Part shown: piece by piece, positions 27,410 to 36,460 of the stretch
How positions within the stretch are numbered: the first letter of the stretch is position 1
How the letters are laid out: every line of letters begins with the position of its first letter
Origin: Flavobacterium agrisoli
Lineage (GTDB): Bacteria > Bacteroidota > Bacteroidia > Flavobacteriales > Flavobacteriaceae
Length of the DNA: 64,000 bases
Assembly: GCF_016522065.1 (NCBI RefSeq)
Contig: NZ_JAEHFV010000001.1
Span: 744,001-808,000, forward strand
Reading direction: 5' to 3'
Made by a program: the position numbers and the translations under genes
Notes under the pieces: generated by a model
The model's input: the letters and a program-made list of their open reading frames with translations, nothing else
Databases searched by the model: none
What the model was told of the DNA's origin: nothing

Positions 27410-28056
27410 TACAGATATTCAACGGGAGCAATTGCAATTTCATTAAAAATTTTGTTTTTTTCTAACTCAATTTTTATTTGAATATAATCCTCAAAATACA
27501 TTTTTTTATCGAAAGAAAGGCAAATAGGCTGAGTCGTTTTTTTTAAATAACTCAGAAACGCTTCTTTATTCTTAGAAAAATCAAAAACGTTTTGTCCGTT
27601 ATCTGTTAAAATAATTTGCAATTTATTTTTCGATAAAAAATGCATTTCAACTGTATCCTTAACTGGCTTTTTGAGTTTGTAAAATACACGAGTAAATTTT
27701 AAGAAAGCCAAATTTTTATGAAGTGAGTCGGCGTAGGAATAATAATTTTCGGCATTTTCGTTTTTGTGTGCTTTCTCAGATCTCTTTTTTTCCTGAAGTT
27801 TCATTACTTGAGGAATTACCGTTTTCAAAGACATTCTTTTATCTACATGAAAAATCCAGTTGGTTGAAATAATACTGTTTTTTCGGTTCAATTCTGCAAT
27901 CGTATCGTTTTGATTTGTTTTGAAAAAAAGATAAATCGGAGAATAATCTGTGATTTCCGTAGTAGATGAAAAATCCGATTTTGGCAGTAAAACATCTTGT
28001 TTTTTACAAGATAAAAACACCAAAAAAAGCAACAATCCAAATCCAACTTTACCCAT
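27406..28056 (-). CDS. Lipoprotein of unknown function downstream of folP
   Basis: From the preferred ATG at 28056 the product is 216 residues, starting MGKVGFGLLLFLVFLSC, a clean lipoprotein signal with Cys17; an in-frame ATG at 28116 would add 20 residues that disrupt the signal. The rest is a soluble domain with charged segments (LQEKKRSEKAHKN) and Tyr-rich strands (YYSYADSL, VFYKLKK). I do not recognise the domain. Its start overlaps the end of folP by eight bases, so the two are translationally coupled. Its 3' end overlaps the stop of the convergent FrnE-like gene. Confidence 0.78.
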   Translation of the reverse strand: MGKVGFGLLLFLVFLSCKKQDVLLPKSDFSSTTEITDYSPIYLFFKTNQNDTIAELNRKNSIISTNWIFHVDKRMSLKTVIPQVMKLQEKKRSEKAHKNENAENYYSYADSLHKNLAFLKFTRVFYKLKKPVKDTVEMHFLSKNKLQIILTDNGQNVFDFSKNKEAFLSYLKKTTQPICLSFDKKMYFEDYIQIKIELEKNKIFNEIAIAPVEYLY

Positions 28057-28879
28057 TTTGATTCGTTTTTTGAAACAATTTAACACATTGAACCGCTTCT
28101 TTAACATCATGTACACGCAAAATTGAAGCTCCTTTAGTCAAACCAATTGTATTTAAAACTGTTGTTCCGTTTAAAGCCTCATCATTAGCAATTTTTAATT
28201 CTTTATAAATCATTGATTTTCGAGAAATTCCCATTAAGAGTGGCAACTCAAAAACCGAGAAAAGCTCTAATTTTTGTAAAACTTCATAGTTTTGATCCAA
28301 TGTTTTAGCAAAACCAAAACCTGGGTCGATAATTAAATCGGTAATTCCTAACCTTCTAGCTTCGTTGATTTTTTTTGAAAAATAAAATAGCATTTCTGAC
28401 ACCAAATCTTCATAATTTGTTTGTTGCTGCATGCTATTGGGCGTTCCACGCATATGCATCATAATGTAGGGAACGTTAAATTTGGCGATCGTTTTAAACA
28501 TATCCGAATCTAAATTCCCCGCAGCAATATCGTTAATCAAAGCAGCTCCATTCTCTAAACAAACCTCGGCAACCTTTGCTCTAAAAGTATCTATTGATAA
28601 AAGCGCTTCAGGAAATTGTTTTAAAACAGACTCTACAACCGGCATAATTCTATCTATTTCCTCTTGTTCCGAAACAAATTCGGCATTAGGTTTGCTCGAA
28701 TACGCACCAATGTCAATAAAATGAGCTCCTTCGGCAAGCATTTTCTCAACATGCTCTAAAACAAGCGATTCCGATTGGTATTTTCCGCCGTCATAAAACG
28801 AATTTGGAGTCACATTTAAAATTCCCATCACTTTTGGTTGCGATAGGTCGATAAGTTGGCCTTTACAATTAATTGTCAT
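28049..28879 (-). CDS. folP: Dihydropteroate synthase
   Basis: It condenses p-aminobenzoate with dihydropterin pyrophosphate in folate synthesis and is the sulfonamide target. It is a TIM barrel with family motifs VMGILNVTPNSFYDGG, FIDIGAYSSKPNA, SIDTFRAKVAE, LINDIAAG, MMHMRG, IIDPGFGF and GISRKSM. I place the start at 28879 (MTINCKGQL, 276 aa), which matches family length. Upstream in-frame codons to 29038 would add a non-homologous tail and overlap the divergent DUF1599 gene. It overlaps the next gene by eight bases. Confidence 0.95.
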   Translation of the reverse strand: MTINCKGQLIDLSQPKVMGILNVTPNSFYDGGKYQSESLVLEHVEKMLAEGAHFIDIGAYSSKPNAEFVSEQEEIDRIMPVVESVLKQFPEALLSIDTFRAKVAEVCLENGAALINDIAAGNLDSDMFKTIAKFNVPYIMMHMRGTPNSMQQQTNYEDLVSEMLFYFSKKINEARRLGITDLIIDPGFGFAKTLDQNYEVLQKLELFSVFELPLLMGISRKSMIYKELKIANDEALNGTTVLNTIGLTKGASILRVHDVKEAVQCVKLFQKTNQNG

Positions 28880-29007
28880 CTTGTATTTTGCTAGGTGTTT
28901 TGCTATAAAAATTAAAAAAGATTCGGAACATTCCTGCCTTCTTGGATAAAATTTCCAAAAAAAATGTCCTATTTTTGAAGACATTAAAACAAATATACAC
29001 CAAAATA

Positions 29008-29553
29008 ATGAAGAATACTTCTCAGGAGTTTGATGCAATTATTACCATTTGTCGCTCTTTATTCATCAATAAAATGAAAGATTACGGAAGTGCATGGCGC
29101 ATATTAAGGCTTCCTTCTTTAACCGATCAAATATTTATAAAAGCGCAACGCATTCGAAGTTTACAGGAAAACGATGTACGAAAAATTGATGAAGACGAAA
29201 AAGGCGAATTTATTGCCATCATCAATTATTCGGTTATGGCACTTATTCAGTTGGAATTAGGCGTAGTGGAACAACCCGATTTAGATGTAGCTAAAGCCAC
29301 CGAACTATATGACGAAAAAGTGCGACTTACAAAGGAGTTGATGTTGGCTAAAAACCACGATTATGGCGAAGCTTGGCGCGACATGCGTGTGAGTTCTTTA
29401 ACCGATTTGATTTTACAAAAAATTCTTCGCGTAAAACAAATTGAAGATAATAAAGGAAAAACCTTGGTTTCTGAAGGCATTGATGCTAATTATCAAGATA
29501 TGCTCAATTATGCTGTTTTTGCATTAATCTTAAATCCAATCACAACAAAATAA
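29008..29553 (+). CDS. DUF1599 protein with two tandem repeats
   Basis: The 181-residue product starts at 29008 (MKNTSQEFDAII). It consists of two copies of one unit: KDYGSAWRILRLPSLTDQIFIKAQRI near residue 22, and HDYGEAWRDMRVSSLTDLILQKILRV near residue 117, each followed by an INYSVMAL or LNYAVFAL helix. DUF1599 has been linked in the literature to nucleotide or base modification (Nmad1), but no function is established for the Bacteroidota stand-alone form. It is divergent from folP and 26 bases before a DoxX-like gene, probably in one operon. A TATTTTTG -7 element lies about 30 bases before the start. Confidence 0.88.
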   Translation: MKNTSQEFDAIITICRSLFINKMKDYGSAWRILRLPSLTDQIFIKAQRIRSLQENDVRKIDEDEKGEFIAIINYSVMALIQLELGVVEQPDLDVAKATELYDEKVRLTKELMLAKNHDYGEAWRDMRVSSLTDLILQKILRVKQIEDNKGKTLVSEGIDANYQDMLNYAVFALILNPITTK

Positions 29554-29579
29554 ATTAAAAATCCCCATAATTTTCTATA

Positions 29580-30680
29580 ATGAAACGTATCATTACCCAA
29601 TTTTCCCGAATCTTTGTTGGTGTTTTATTCATAATTTCTGGCTTAATTAAACTCAATGACCCTGTAGGTTTCTCCTATAAATTAGCCGAATATTTTAGTG
29701 AACCCGTTTTTAACATGCCTTTTTTAGTTCCTTTCACACTAAGTATGGCCGTTTTTTTAGTGATTCTAGAAGTAGTTTTAGGCGTATTTTTATTAATTGG
29801 ATATCGAGCAAAAGCAACCATTTGGTGTTTATTGCTTTTAATCGTTTTCTTTACCTTTCTCACCTTTTATTCGGCTTATTTTGATGTTGTAAAAGATTGT
29901 GGCTGTTTTGGAGATGCCTTACACTTAACCCCTTGGGAATCCTTTACCAAAGATGTTGTTTTATTGTTTTTTATTCTTATTCTATTCTTCAACAAAGAAT
30001 TAATTCAACCATTATTTGCTAAAAACATTCAAAATATTTTAGCTTACGCCTCTATTGTTGTTTGCCTTTTTATCGCTATTTGGGTTTTAAACCACAATCC
30101 TATTATTGATTTTCGTCCGTATAAAGTAGGAAACAATATTGAAAAAGGAATGGAAATTCCAGAGGGAGCACCGCAATCGGTGGTTGAAATGGTTTTTATT
30201 TACAATGTGAATGGCCAAAATAAAGAATTTACAGAAAATGATTTGATGAATATTCCCGAAGGAGCAACTTTTGTTGACCGTAAGGACAAAATAATTACAG
30301 AAGGTTATGTTCCTCCTATCCATGATTTTACCATGGTCAAAGACGATATTGATCATAAAGATGAATTTTTAAAAGAACCTAAATTAGTTATTTTGGTAAC
30401 GTACGATTTAAAGGTTTCTGATCCTTCAGGAATGCAAAAATTAGCGGGAGTAGTAAAAGAAGCGCAATCAAAAGGGTATAAAGTAATTGGAATGACTGCT
30501 TCGGGTGAAACCGAAATTGCCCAAGCAAAAAAACAATATCAATTGCCAATTGATTTTTATTTCTGCGATATGATAGCGCTTAAAACTATCGAAAGAGCCA
30601 ATCCGAGTATAGTGGTTTTAAACTCAGGAACAATCGTTCAAAAAGTACATTATAATGATACAGCCGACTTAAAATTATAA
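29580..30680 (+). CDS. BT_3928-type DoxX-like membrane protein
   Basis: It is 366 residues. Residues 1-185 hold a DoxX-like bundle of four to five membrane helices with the entry ISGLIKLNDPVGFSYKL, the CGCFGDAL motif near 104-111, then a further helix. Residues 190-366 are a soluble part with a thioredoxin-like layout but no CxxC pair. The whole resembles the Bacteroidota family known as BT_3928. DoxX/MauE relatives support thiol or quinone chemistry in the membrane. A thioredoxin-like TlpA gene follows, which fits an envelope redox role (inferred). It is closed by a hairpin terminator. Confidence 0.82.
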   Translation: MKRIITQFSRIFVGVLFIISGLIKLNDPVGFSYKLAEYFSEPVFNMPFLVPFTLSMAVFLVILEVVLGVFLLIGYRAKATIWCLLLLIVFFTFLTFYSAYFDVVKDCGCFGDALHLTPWESFTKDVVLLFFILILFFNKELIQPLFAKNIQNILAYASIVVCLFIAIWVLNHNPIIDFRPYKVGNNIEKGMEIPEGAPQSVVEMVFIYNVNGQNKEFTENDLMNIPEGATFVDRKDKIITEGYVPPIHDFTMVKDDIDHKDEFLKEPKLVILVTYDLKVSDPSGMQKLAGVVKEAQSKGYKVIGMTASGETEIAQAKKQYQLPIDFYFCDMIALKTIERANPSIVVLNSGTIVQKVHYNDTADLKL

Positions 30681-30703
30681 AATCAGCCACTTTTTAGCTG
30701 TTT

Positions 30704-30738
30704 AAAATCCTTGAAAAACTTTTTCAGGGATTTTTTTT
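30704..30738 (+). terminator. Intrinsic terminator after the DoxX-like gene
   Basis: AAAATCCTTGAAAAA pairs with TTTTTCAGGGATTTT (one G-U pair) and is followed by further T residues, 24 bases after the stop codon. Confidence 0.75.
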
Positions 30739-30906
30739 GGTTAAACATGTAATTAAAATTCCGCAACAGCGTAAACTATTACGTTTTCATTTTTACAAAA
30801 CAAACATTTACAATACCAAAAAGCTTTTTTATAAGAGTTGTTTGTTTTTTGTTAATTCCGTTTTAATTTTAGAATGTTTGTTTAACTTTGTTAAAACTCA
30901 ATAAAA

Positions 30907-31401
30907 ATGAAACAAATTCTACTCGCAATCGTAGCATTCATTACCTTTTCTTGCTCGAATGCACAAAAAAACAATTTCTCTACAGAAGCCTTATCCGAAA
31001 AATTATTAACCCTTGATGATGGCCAAATGTCGTTTCAAGATATTTTGAAAAAACATAAAGGAAAAACTATTGTAATAGAAGTTTGGGCATCTTGGTGTGG
31101 TGATTGCATCAAAGCAATGCCTAAATTTAAAGAATTACAAGCCAATCATCCCGAGGTAGATTATGTTTTTATTTCGATGGACAAAACGGCGGATAAATGG
31201 AAAATCGGAATTGATAAACATCAATTAAAAGGAGACCATTTTATGGCCAATGATGGCATGAAAGGTAATTTTGGAAAAGCCATTGACTTAGATTGGATTC
31301 CGAGATACATCATTGTAGACAAAAAAGGTGCGATTCTTACTTACCGCGCTATTGAAACCGATTTTGATCAAATCAATCAAACTTTAAACGATCTAAAATA
31401 A
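30907..31401 (+). CDS. TlpA-like thioredoxin-fold lipoprotein
   Basis: It is 164 residues with a lipobox TFSC (about Cys17). The redox site WASWCGDCIKAMPKF contains the CxxC pair (CGDC) and DWIPRYIIVDKKG holds the cis-Pro loop. Such envelope proteins reduce disulfides, for example in cytochrome c maturation or oxidative stress. A -7 element TAACTTTG lies at 30883-30890, so it has its own promoter after the terminator at 30738. The triosephosphate isomerase gene follows after 51 bases on the same strand. Confidence 0.9.
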   Translation: MKQILLAIVAFITFSCSNAQKNNFSTEALSEKLLTLDDGQMSFQDILKKHKGKTIVIEVWASWCGDCIKAMPKFKELQANHPEVDYVFISMDKTADKWKIGIDKHQLKGDHFMANDGMKGNFGKAIDLDWIPRYIIVDKKGAILTYRAIETDFDQINQTLNDLK

Positions 31402-31452
31402 ATTCGAAAAAACTCAAAAAACAATTTATAATTAATTAACTAAAAAACTAAA

Positions 31453-32205
31453 ATGAGAAAAAAAATCGTTGCCGGTAACTGGAAAATGCATAAAAATGCG
31501 CAACAAACAGCAGCACTTTTACAGGATTTAATGGCTAAAATTCCCGCTACAACCGAAGCTCAAGTTATTGTAGCACCCACTTTTGTAAATTTGGCTTCAG
31601 CTGTAACGCAATTAGAATCGGCAAATATTGGTGTTGCCGCACAAAATATGCACCAAGCCGAAGGTGGCGCTTTTACAGGTGAAATATCAGCTGATATGCT
31701 TACAAGTATCGGTGTTAAAACCGTAATTTTAGGGCATTCGGAACGTCGTTCTTTATTTCATGAAACCGATGCTTTAATTGCCTACAAAGTTGATACCGCA
31801 TTGGCTCATGAAATGACTGTCATTTTTTGCTTTGGAGAAGAATTAAAAGACCGTCAATCCGACAATCATTTTAATATTGTTGAAAACCAATTGAAAGATG
31901 GCTTGTTTCATATTGCTAACGAATCTTGGTCAAAAATTGTATTGGCCTATGAACCTGTTTGGGCAATTGGAACAGGAGAAACTGCCTCTCCTGAACAAGC
32001 GCAAGAAATGCACGAATTTATTAGAGAAACTGTACGCAAGAGATTTGGTGCCGAAATTTCGGATGAATTAACCATTTTATACGGAGGATCTGTAAAACCT
32101 GAAAATGCAAAAGAAATTTTCTCTAAACCCGATGTAGATGGTGGTCTTATTGGTGGTGCAGCATTAAAAGCAGATGATTTTTTAGCAATTGTTTCTGCTA
32201 TCTAA
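31453..32205 (+). CDS. tpiA: Triosephosphate isomerase
   Basis: It interconverts dihydroxyacetone phosphate and glyceraldehyde-3-phosphate in glycolysis. It is a TIM barrel of 250 residues. NWKMHK near the start carries the substrate-binding Asn and Lys, LGHSERR holds the catalytic His, VLAYEPVWAIGTG contains the catalytic Glu, and ILYGGSVKPENA and DGGLIGGAAL form the phosphate site. The length is normal. It ends at a strong terminator shared with the convergent miaE. Confidence 0.97.
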   Translation: MRKKIVAGNWKMHKNAQQTAALLQDLMAKIPATTEAQVIVAPTFVNLASAVTQLESANIGVAAQNMHQAEGGAFTGEISADMLTSIGVKTVILGHSERRSLFHETDALIAYKVDTALAHEMTVIFCFGEELKDRQSDNHFNIVENQLKDGLFHIANESWSKIVLAYEPVWAIGTGETASPEQAQEMHEFIRETVRKRFGAEISDELTILYGGSVKPENAKEIFSKPDVDGGLIGGAALKADDFLAIVSAI

Positions 32206-32222
32206 ATTTTTAAAATAGTACA

Positions 32223-32262
32223 AAAAAAAGAGATTTTACATAAACGTAAAATCTCTTTTTTT
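32223..32262. terminator. Bidirectional terminator between tpiA and miaE
   Basis: GAGATTTTAC and GTAAAATCTC (10-bp stem, 6-base loop) are flanked by eight A on the left and seven T on the right, so the structure works on both strands. Its right end touches the stop codon of miaE. Confidence 0.9.
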
Positions 32263-32854
32263 ATCCATGAATGGTTTCTCCTTTCCCGTAATTTGCAATT
32301 ACTTTACTTTCAAATTCCAGCCATTCGCGCCAACGTTTTTCAACATCAATTCCTTTTCCGTATTTACGAGCATATGTAATAAAAGTAGTATAATGTCCAG
32401 CTTCGCTTTCCATCAATTCGCGGTAAAAAAGAGCCAATTCTTTATCCTGAATATTTTCAGATAAAACTTTGAAACGTTCGCAACTTCGTGCTTCAATCAT
32501 AGCCGAAAACAGTAAACGTTCTACCAACCCCGAAACCCTACTCCCATCAATACTGCGTTTCATGTACATATAAAGTTCATTAACGTAATCGTCTTTACGC
32601 TCACGCCCAAGCGTCAACCCTCTTTTGATAATAATATTATGAACTTGCTCAAAATGATCAATTTCTTCTTTAGCCAAAGCCAATAAATCTTTAACTAAAT
32701 CTTGATGTTCCGAATTATTGGTAATTATGGTAATGGCATTGGTGGCCGCTTTTTGTTCACACCAAGCGTGATCGGTCAAAATTTCTTCGATGTTTTTCTC
32801 TACAATATTTACCCATCTTGGATCGGTTGGCAACTCTAATCGTAAAACGCCCAT
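32261..32854 (-). CDS. miaE: tRNA-(ms2io6A)-hydroxylase-like protein
   Basis: It is a 197-residue non-haem di-iron protein of the MiaE family. The iron ligands lie in the helices WCEQKAATNA, AKEEIDHFEQVH (ExxxHxxxxH), IEARSCERF and ESEAGHYTTF. MiaE hydroxylates the isopentenyl side chain of 2-methylthio-N6-isopentenyladenosine at tRNA position 37 using O2. It is a single gene lying between the tpiA terminator and glyA, with about 110 bases to the latter. Confidence 0.92.
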   Translation of the reverse strand: MGVLRLELPTDPRWVNIVEKNIEEILTDHAWCEQKAATNAITIITNNSEHQDLVKDLLALAKEEIDHFEQVHNIIIKRGLTLGRERKDDYVNELYMYMKRSIDGSRVSGLVERLLFSAMIEARSCERFKVLSENIQDKELALFYRELMESEAGHYTTFITYARKYGKGIDVEKRWREWLEFESKVIANYGKGETIHG

Positions 32855-32895
32855 TTTTTTATTCTTTTAAGTTAAAATATCAAAAGCTGTAATAA

Positions 32896-32937
32896 AAAAG
32901 TCGAAAGTCAAAATAATAAAATTGACTTTCGACTTTT
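32896..32937 (-). terminator. Intrinsic terminator after glyA
   Basis: A perfect 16-bp stem (AAAAGTCGAAAGTCAA and its complement) with a 10-base loop lies 26 bases after the glyA stop codon on the minus strand. Confidence 0.85.
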
Positions 32938-32963
32938 AAAACTTTATGACAATTTGTTTTTTT

Positions 32964-34238
32964 TTAGAAAACGAAAATTGGTCTTTCGCTCATCATTTCA
33001 TCAACTTCATTTGCTACTTCTTCAATTACAGCATCATCGGTATGATTAGTCAATACTTTATCAATCAAAGCTACAATTGTTTCCATGTCTGCTTCTACTA
33101 AACCACGAGTGGTAATGGCTGCAGTTCCAACACGGATTCCAGAAGTTACAAATGGCGATTTATCATCAAAAGGAACCATGTTTTTATTTACTGTAATTTC
33201 GGCTTTTACCAAAGCATTTTCTGCTTGTTTACCCGAAATTCCTTTGTTTCTCAAATCAATCAACATCATGTGGTTATCGGTTCCACCTGAAATAATATCG
33301 TATCCTCTTTTAACAAATGCTTCGGCCATTGCTTTTGCATTTTTTTGTAATTGCATGGCATAAGTAAAAAACTCATCTTGCAAAGCTTCACCAAAAGCCA
33401 CTGCTTTAGCAGCAATAATGTGCATTAAAGGTCCTCCTTGGTTTCCAGGAAAAACAGCTAAATCCAATAAGGCAGACATCATTCTGATTTCTCCTTTTGG
33501 AGTAGTTAATCCCCATGGGTTTTCAAAATCTTTACCCATCAAAATTAAACCACCTCTTGGTCCACGTAATGTTTTGTGCGTAGTTGTGGTTACAATATGG
33601 CAATGTGGAATTGGATCATTTAATAATCCTTTGGCAATTAAACCTGCAGGGTGCGAAATATCAGCCATCAAAATAGCACCTACGCTATCTGCAATTTCTC
33701 TAAAGCGAGCAAAATCCATATCACGCGAATAGGCCGAAGCACCTGCAATGATTAATTTTGGTTGCTCTTTAGTAGCAATTTCTTGAATTTTATCGTAGTT
33801 CAAACGACCCGTTTCTTTTTCTACACCGTAAAAAACAGGTTGGTAAACTCTTCCTGAAAAGTTAACTGGCGAACCATGAGTTAAGTGTCCACCATGAGAA
33901 AGATCAAAACCTAAAATTTTATCACCTGGTTTCAAACAAGCATGAAAAACAGATGCATTAGCTTGAGATCCAGAATGCGGTTGAACATTTGCATACTCGG
34001 CACCAAACAATTCTTTGGCTCTGTCGATAGCAATTTGTTCTATTATATCAACAACTTCGCAACCACCATAATATCTTTTACCAGGATAACCTTCTGCATA
34101 CTTGTTAGTTAAAACAGAACCAGCTGCTTCTATTACTTCATCACTTACAAAATTTTCTGAAGCGATTAATTCTAATCCGTGAATTTGTCTTTCTTGTTCA
34201 TCTAGAATAAGATCAAATATTTGTTTGTCGCGTTGCAT
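32964..34238 (-). CDS. glyA: Serine hydroxymethyltransferase
   Basis: It interconverts serine and glycine using tetrahydrofolate and pyridoxal phosphate, and is the main source of one-carbon units. The 424-residue length and the motifs [54 protein letters not shown] (the PLP lysine is the K after THK) and [11 protein letters not shown] are diagnostic. A minus-strand TATTTTTG -7 element is at 34265-34272. It is divergent from fahA and ends at its own terminator. Confidence 0.98.
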   Translation of the reverse strand: MQRDKQIFDLILDEQERQIHGLELIASENFVSDEVIEAAGSVLTNKYAEGYPGKRYYGGCEVVDIIEQIAIDRAKELFGAEYANVQPHSGSQANASVFHACLKPGDKILGFDLSHGGHLTHGSPVNFSGRVYQPVFYGVEKETGRLNYDKIQEIATKEQPKLIIAGASAYSRDMDFARFREIADSVGAILMADISHPAGLIAKGLLNDPIPHCHIVTTTTHKTLRGPRGGLILMGKDFENPWGLTTPKGEIRMMSALLDLAVFPGNQGGPLMHIIAAKAVAFGEALQDEFFTYAMQLQKNAKAMAEAFVKRGYDIISGGTDNHMMLIDLRNKGISGKQAENALVKAEITVNKNMVPFDDKSPFVTSGIRVGTAAITTRGLVEADMETIVALIDKVLTNHTDDAVIEEVANEVDEMMSERPIFVF

Positions 34239-34264
34239 TGTATTGATTTTCGTTAATTTTGATG

Positions 34265-34272
34265 CAAAAATA
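34265..34272 (-). promoter_or_regulatory. -7 element for glyA
   Basis: TATTTTTG on the minus strand, 26 bases before the glyA ATG, matches TAnnTTTG. No TTTG was found at the right distance upstream. Confidence 0.5.
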
Positions 34273-34282
34273 CAAAAAAACG

Positions 34283-34313
34283 TTTGTTGTACAGCTAGAT
34301 TATGATATATTTG
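34283..34313 (+). promoter_or_regulatory. Promoter of fahA
   Basis: TTTG (34283-34286) and TATATTTG (34306-34313) are separated by 19 bases, the preferred spacing for the Bacteroidota housekeeping promoter. It ends 34 bases before the fahA start. Confidence 0.75.
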
Positions 34314-34347
34314 AAAAGTATTTTTTCAACAATCTAATTAACAAAAC

Positions 34348-35631
34348 ATGCCTATAACAGCCAACGATCCTAAAAGAAAATCATGGTTAGAAGTGCCTGA
34401 AAAAAGTGATTTTCCTATTCAAAATATTCCATTTGGTGTTTTCCTTACAAAAGAAAATGTGGTAACGGTTGGTACTAGAATTGGAGATTTTGCAATTGAT
34501 TTGGGTGCGTTACAACAACTTCATTATTTTGATGGAATTGAGCTTACCGATGACATGTTTATGCAAGATACGTTGAATGATTTTATCTCGGATGGTAAAA
34601 AAACCTGGCGTTTGGTTCGAAATCGAATAGCCGATATTTTTGATGCCACCAATCCTGTTTTGCGAGATAATCCAAAGCAACGCGAAATAATCATTTTTAA
34701 TATTGAAGATGTCGAAATGCAATTGCCTGTTTTAATTGGCGATTACACCGATTTTTATTCAAGTAAAGAACATGCCACCAACGTGGGTAAAATGTTTAGA
34801 GATCCTGATAATGCTCTTTTGCCCAATTGGTTGCATTTACCTGTAGCTTATCACGGACGAAGTTCGACCATTGTTCCATCTGGAATTCCGGTTCACAGAC
34901 CACTGGGACAAATGTTGCCAAAAGGTGAAAAAGAACCCGTTTTTGGTTCTTCGCGTTCGGTTGATTTTGAATTGGAAACTGCGTTTATTACAACTGATGC
35001 CAATATTATGGGAGAGGCCATTCCGGCGCATGAAGCAGAAGATTATATTTTTGGTATGGTACTTTTAAACGATTGGAGCGCACGTGATCTTCAAAAATGG
35101 GAATACGTTCCGTTAGGGCCCTTTTTAGCTAAAAATTTCGCTTCTTCAATATCGCCTTGGATTGTAACTATGGATGCCTTAGAACCTTTTAGAACCAAAG
35201 GACCAAAACAAGACCCTGCTCCTTTTCCGTATTTGCAAACCAAAGGAAAAAAAGCCTTCGATATTCGATTAGAAGCGTATATTAAAACTTCCAACCAAGA
35301 AGAAAATTTAGTAACGAAAACGAATTTCAAATATTTATATTGGTCCATGACGCAGCAATTAGCACATCATACTTCTAACGGATGCCGTGTAAATTCGGGC
35401 GATATGATGGGTTCTGGAACCATTTCGGGACCAACACCTGATAGTTATGGTTCTATGTTAGAATTGACTTGGGGAGGAAAAAATCCGTTAACAATGAAAG
35501 ACGGCACTACAAGAAAATTCATAGAAGATAACGATACCGTTATTTTTAGAGGATATTGTAAAAATAACGAAATCCGAATTGGTTTTGGGGAGGTTTCCAG
35601 CCAATTGTTACCGCCTTATATCAGAAAATAA
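34348..35631 (+). CDS. fahA: Fumarylacetoacetase
   Basis: It performs the last step of tyrosine breakdown, splitting fumarylacetoacetate into fumarate and acetoacetate. It is 427 residues, like the mammalian enzyme. Diagnostic segments are DYTDFYSSKEHATNVG (metal-binding Asp and catalytic His), PVAYHGRSSTIVPSG, ELETAFI, MVLLNDWSARDLQKWEYVPLGPFLAKNF and the late GDMMGSGTISGP. It is transcribed from its own promoter and ends at a clear terminator. Other tyrosine-pathway genes are not in this window. Confidence 0.96.
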   Translation: MPITANDPKRKSWLEVPEKSDFPIQNIPFGVFLTKENVVTVGTRIGDFAIDLGALQQLHYFDGIELTDDMFMQDTLNDFISDGKKTWRLVRNRIADIFDATNPVLRDNPKQREIIIFNIEDVEMQLPVLIGDYTDFYSSKEHATNVGKMFRDPDNALLPNWLHLPVAYHGRSSTIVPSGIPVHRPLGQMLPKGEKEPVFGSSRSVDFELETAFITTDANIMGEAIPAHEAEDYIFGMVLLNDWSARDLQKWEYVPLGPFLAKNFASSISPWIVTMDALEPFRTKGPKQDPAPFPYLQTKGKKAFDIRLEAYIKTSNQEENLVTKTNFKYLYWSMTQQLAHHTSNGCRVNSGDMMGSGTISGPTPDSYGSMLELTWGGKNPLTMKDGTTRKFIEDNDTVIFRGYCKNNEIRIGFGEVSSQLLPPYIRK

Positions 35632-35636
35632 TATTT

Positions 35637-35672
35637 AAAAAAAAGCGCCATTTCTAAAAGGCGCTTTTTTTT
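35637..35672 (+). terminator. Intrinsic terminator after fahA
   Basis: GCGCC pairs with GGCGC around a 10-base loop, with eight A before and eight T after, directly after the fahA stop codon. Confidence 0.88.
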
Positions 35673-35687
35673 ATACTGTCAAATGTT

Positions 35688-36434
35688 TTACTTTTTATTC
35701 TTTTTTTCCTCTTTCGGCAAATCTTCTTTCATGGCTTTTGCCTTTTGAATGGAATCTTCTTTAGCTTCTTTTTCCTTTCTTCTAAAATAACCTCTTAACA
35801 AAAAGTTTTCTTTTGCTGCTTCCATATTTTCATCTAAACCTTTGGATGCGCTTTGAATGTTTTTCATGGTTTTTTCGAGACTTGTGGCAACTTTTTTATC
35901 GGTAACAAGTTTAGATAAAGCACCATCTCCGTGATTCATATTATGCGAAAAAGTTGCTAATTCAGTTGTGATCACACCTGCATTGTCTACACTTTTTTTC
36001 ACACTTTTCATTAAATCATCCATTTCAATTGCTTCTATAGAAGTAATTGTGGCGCCGTTTTCGATAATTTTATTGGAATGTGTTCCTGGAATAATGGTTA
36101 AAACTTTATCTCCCATCAAACCTTCGGAACCAATTGTGGCTTTCGCATCAGATTTAATGAATTTTTGCACTTCACCTTCAATGACCATTTTTACTACAAC
36201 GGTCGAATCGTTTACTAAATGAATTTCTTCGATGGTTCCGACATTAATTCCCGAAAAACGTACGTTGTTTCCTACTTCGAGTCCGCTTACATTTTTAAAT
36301 TTGGATTCCATTTCGAAGGTATCTCCAAATAAATTTTGTTGTTTGCCAATAAAATAGATTGTCGCTATAAAAAGAAGCAACCCAAGGGCAACAAACATTC
36401 CTAGTTTCCAGATATATGTAGATTCTTTGCTCAT
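35688..36434 (-). CDS. MCE-domain lipid-transport protein (MlaD-like)
   Basis: It is 248 residues. One N-terminal membrane helix (about 9-28, WKLGMFVALGLLLFIATIYFIG) is followed by a single MCE domain with SKFKNVSGLEVGNNVRFSGINVGTIEEI, the family core. The C-terminal 45 residues are highly charged (KEAKEDSIQKAKAMKED). MCE proteins form hexameric rings that carry phospholipids between the membranes. The permease and ATPase genes immediately upstream complete an Mla-like system. It is the last gene of the operon. Confidence 0.9.
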   Translation of the reverse strand: MSKESTYIWKLGMFVALGLLLFIATIYFIGKQQNLFGDTFEMESKFKNVSGLEVGNNVRFSGINVGTIEEIHLVNDSTVVVKMVIEGEVQKFIKSDAKATIGSEGLMGDKVLTIIPGTHSNKIIENGATITSIEAIEMDDLMKSVKKSVDNAGVITTELATFSHNMNHGDGALSKLVTDKKVATSLEKTMKNIQSASKGLDENMEAAKENFLLRGYFRRKEKEAKEDSIQKAKAMKEDLPKEEKKNKK

Positions 36435-36460
36435 AATTTTTTGGTTTATGTTTTTGTTTT

